In this document: in pieces, positions 29,567 to 30,962 of the stretch
How positions within the stretch are numbered: position 1 is the first letter of the stretch
Layout of the letters: each line of letters begins with the position of its first letter
Translations under genes and position numbers: made by a program
The notes under the pieces: model-generated
Told to the model about the DNA's origin: nothing
What the model saw: the letters and a program-made list of their open reading frames with translations, nothing else
Database searches by the model: none
Source: a virus
Length of the DNA stretch: 30,962 nucleotides
IMG/VR virus record: IMGVR_UViG_3300020196_000159
Span: 1 to 30,962 of that record
Reading direction: 5' to 3' (one strand)

Positions 29567-30259
29567 ATGAAATTCCTTTTTAATCATGCATATGGTTTCG
29601 GAAAAATGCGAAACCAAAATATGATTTATGTACCTTTTGCGGTCATGCTACAACCGCATGAATATAAAGAATATCTAGAACAAGGTTGGTATCCTGCTAC
29701 AAATGATATATGGTTTCAAACTCGTAGCACACGTATTAACCTTGAATTATATAAGCCAACCAAAACAGTATTACGTTTAGCAAAGAAAGTAAAATACTTT
29801 CCTGATGTAAATATGACACCCGCCAAGCGTGAAAGGTTGGCAAGAATATATGACAGGTATATCGCACATAAAGGCTATAGTGATGATATGTCAATTGATG
29901 ATATCATCTCTAATAGTCACGGGCATATCTACTACGTATACAATAATGAAATCGTTGCATTTGCGTTTCACAAAGTTGTTGAAGATGCTTACCTTGGTAT
30001 AGAATTTGCGTGGGATTATGGCGAACCAAAACTTTCTCTGGGTCATGTCAATATATATTACAATTCTCTTTTTGCTCGCTTCAAGCGTTGTAAATATATT
30101 TATTTATCTTCTGGGTATGAAAGTTGTTCCATTTATAAAAGCAATTATCCCGGCTTTGAATGGTGGGTTGGTTATCAATGGTCAACGGATGTTGAAATAT
30201 ATCGTGAGCTTTGTTTGCGCGATGACCAAATCAAAATAGATGCTGGTGATTTAATATAA
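29567..30259 (+). CDS. aminoacyl-tRNA-protein transferase-like (ATE/Bpt-type GNAT fold)
   Basis: 230 residues. The order of features follows bacterial Bpt and eukaryotic ATE1: LEQGWYPATNDIWFQTR, where those read GFRRS-x-x-x-YRP. Then LYKPTKTVLRLAKKV (residues 61-75) resembles F-x-PSRSQRRVLRRN, and MTPAKRERLARIYDRYIAHK (83-102) resembles T-x-EQ-x-LY-x-RY-x-x-RH. After IVAFAFHKV, PKLSLGHVNIYYNSLF (154-169) resembles RSLG-x-x-x-ILWQI. YIYLSSGY (177-184) and YKSNYPGFEWW (190-200) resemble YLGYWI and YKA-x-F-x-P-x-E. The N-terminal Cys cluster of ATE1 is missing. Such enzymes transfer Leu or Arg from tRNA to protein N-termini, making degradation signals. Activity here is inferred. Confidence 0.65.
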   Translation: MKFLFNHAYGFGKMRNQNMIYVPFAVMLQPHEYKEYLEQGWYPATNDIWFQTRSTRINLELYKPTKTVLRLAKKVKYFPDVNMTPAKRERLARIYDRYIAHKGYSDDMSIDDIISNSHGHIYYVYNNEIVAFAFHKVVEDAYLGIEFAWDYGEPKLSLGHVNIYYNSLFARFKRCKYIYLSSGYESCSIYKSNYPGFEWWVGYQWSTDVEIYRELCLRDDQIKIDAGDLI

Positions 30260-30282
30260 TTTTGTCTTACTAGCAAAAAAAA

Positions 30283-30293
30283 TACTATTTATT
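30283..30293 (+). promoter_or_regulatory. ACTATTTAT box upstream of 30324 gene
   Basis: TACTATTTATT lies in a 64-base gap and ends 30 bases before the ATG at 30324. It is preceded by an A-run and followed by an AAAGGA ribosome site. Candidate phage promoter of a signature-bearing gene. Confidence 0.5.
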
Positions 30294-30323
30294 ATAGTTT
30301 TTCAAACATAAAAGGAAAAACAT

Positions 30324-30611
30324 ATGAAAATTACAAAAGATTATATTCGTGAATTAATTAAAGAATCTTTAAAAGAAGGTGGCAATTTCACACCTGCGAG
30401 TTTACCATATGAAGTTGGTCAAGAAGACGCCAGTTCACAAAATGAAGAAACTACTACTTTAACATTTGATATGCCTCCAGAAAAAATTGCTAATTTTCTT
30501 TTTACCATGACTAACCCCAATAGACTGCTTGGAAAACTAACTTACGTTTTTGCTGATAAGTATCCTCATCTAATACCTAAAGATAAACAATACCTTATTA
30601 GAAAAAAATAA
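30324..30611 (+). CDS. signature-bearing small protein (95 aa)
   Basis: 95 residues. KITKDYIRELIKESLKEGG is the clearest example of the recurring signature with I-K-E. It is followed by a polar linker (residues about 20-45) and a small domain (FDMPPEKIANFLFTMTNPNR, LTYVFADKYPHLIPKD). AAAGGA lies before the ATG, behind an ACTATTTAT box. Likely a minor virion or head-internal protein; no enzyme motif. Confidence 0.75.
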   Translation: MKITKDYIRELIKESLKEGGNFTPASLPYEVGQEDASSQNEETTTLTFDMPPEKIANFLFTMTNPNRLLGKLTYVFADKYPHLIPKDKQYLIRKK

Positions 30612-30621
30612 TATAAACTTA

Positions 30622-30649
30622 TTAACAGTAGAAGAACCTGTGGTACTAT
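30622..30649 (+). promoter_or_regulatory. sigma-70-like promoter before purA-like gene
   Basis: TTAACA (30622-30627), a 16-base spacer and TACTAT (30644-30649) lie 31 bases ahead of the ATG at 30680. Both hexamers match four or five of six consensus bases. Suggests early transcription of the metabolic gene by host polymerase. Confidence 0.45.
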
Positions 30650-30679
30650 CAGTTACGTTGTTCAGCCAACGAGGAACAA

Positions 30680-30962
30680 ATGATTGAGTACGCAGATGTT
30701 ATTGTTGATTTAGCTTATGGTGATAGCGGTAAAGGTAAGGTAACACATCTACTTAGCAAGAGCGGTGAATATACGCATTGTATTAGGTACAATGGGTCTA
30801 ATAACGCAGGTCATACAATCTATCACGAAGGTAAAAAGATTGTAACACATTCAATTCCAACTGGAGTTGTGCATGGCGTTAAGTCCATTATTGGTCCCGG
30901 CTGCGTATTAAACGTAAAGCAATTTTTTGATGAACTAAAAGAATTACAAGATGCAGGTATTA
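30680..30962 (+). CDS. purA: adenylosuccinate synthetase (PurA family), 3' end outside window
   Basis: The first 94 residues of a gene running off the window, with GAGGA 5-6 bases before the ATG. DLAYGDSGKGKVTHLL corresponds to the GTP-binding WGDEGKGK loop of PurA. RYNGSNNAGHTI carries the conserved NAGHT with the catalytic His, and HSIPTGVVHG and IIGPGCVLN match LIPSGIL and IIGNGVVL. PurA joins IMP and aspartate using GTP on the way to AMP. The first Asp of the loop, the catalytic base, is kept; in PurZ enzymes of diaminopurine phages I recall this Asp replaced by Ser (GSTGKG), so ordinary PurA chemistry is favoured. The Glu of the loop is Ser here. The rest of the protein is not available. 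Confidence 0.9.
   Translation, partial: MIEYADVIVDLAYGDSGKGKVTHLLSKSGEYTHCIRYNGSNNAGHTIYHEGKKIVTHSIPTGVVHGVKSIIGPGCVLNVKQFFDELKELQDAGI

Noticed and set aside
30680-30962. PurZ (diaminopurine pathway) instead of PurA
   Set aside because: The first Asp of the GTP-binding loop is present (GDSGKGK), whereas PurZ as I recall it has Ser there; no DatZ-like or MazZ-like gene is visible in the window, although the gene is incomplete.
1-30962. tRNA genes, CRISPR arrays, integrase, insertion sequences and attachment sites
   Set aside because: No cloverleaf with a T-loop GGTTCGA-type core, no regularly spaced repeats other than coding ones, and no recombinase or transposase motif were seen.

Overview
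The window reads as part of a large, AT-rich genome of a tailed, virulent-looking bacteriophage. Every gene I can support lies on the + strand. They are packed head to tail, many with ATGA or TAATG overlaps, and translation stops are standard (TGA, TAA and TAG all used). The mix of a phage DNA polymerase, nucleotide-pool enzymes, homing endonucleases, chaperones, tail fibres and many small proteins with repeated N-terminal signatures points to a jumbo myovirus-like phage of the aquatic type. Purine-rich Shine-Dalgarno sites and a good TTGACA/TATTAT promoter suggest a Gram-negative host with an ordinary sigma-70 system. No integrase, tRNA, CRISPR array or insertion sequence is visible.

Layout. 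1-870: small unknown proteins. 870-5216: a DnaE-type replicative polymerase, then an HNH homing endonuclease with a 15-residue repeat, then a tiny Cys/His protein. 5194-8946: a cytidylyltransferase-like protein, dUTPase, a signature-bearing unknown protein, two small proteins, an IMP dehydrogenase/GMP reductase homologue without CBS domains, and a sigma-region-4-like protein. 9037-10273: an acidic scaffold-like protein and a small signature-bearing protein. 10348-14850: a membrane-anchored protein, a ClpP-like protein without the usual Asp, two unknown proteins with possible nuclease-like cores, and a putative HELRH zinc protease. 14871-18611: a GroEL homologue, a holin-like coiled-coil protein, small unknowns and an Hsp20. 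18692-21023: basic, Cys-containing small proteins with N-terminal signatures, interrupted by an HNH and a GIY-YIG homing gene. 21058-28589: a fibre/adhesin block. 28592-30611: a HAD-fold phosphatase-like protein, a small acidic protein, a protein resembling aminoacyl-tRNA-protein transferases, and a signature-bearing protein. 30680-end: the start of an adenylosuccinate synthetase gene.

Three themes stand out. (1) At least six otherwise unrelated proteins begin with the same short amphipathic signature (K-I-[ST]-K-x-x-[LI]-[KR]-x-[IL]-I-K-E like), and three others begin MIKIK[IL]K. I read these as virion-sorting signals, the first possibly cleaved after I-x-E as in T4-type heads. (2) An ACTATTTAT box lies just upstream of five genes, and three to four of those encode signature-bearing or scaffold-like proteins. 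It is a candidate phage-specific late promoter, and a sigma-like protein is encoded in the same window. (3) Protein-quality-control genes (GroEL, Hsp20, ClpP-like, a zincin and an ATE/Bpt-like transferase) are grouped within about 20 kb. Nucleotide genes (polymerase, dUTPase, IMPDH/GMPR, PurA) suggest control of host purine and dNTP pools.

Family names are from motif recognition by eye and memory; no database search was run.
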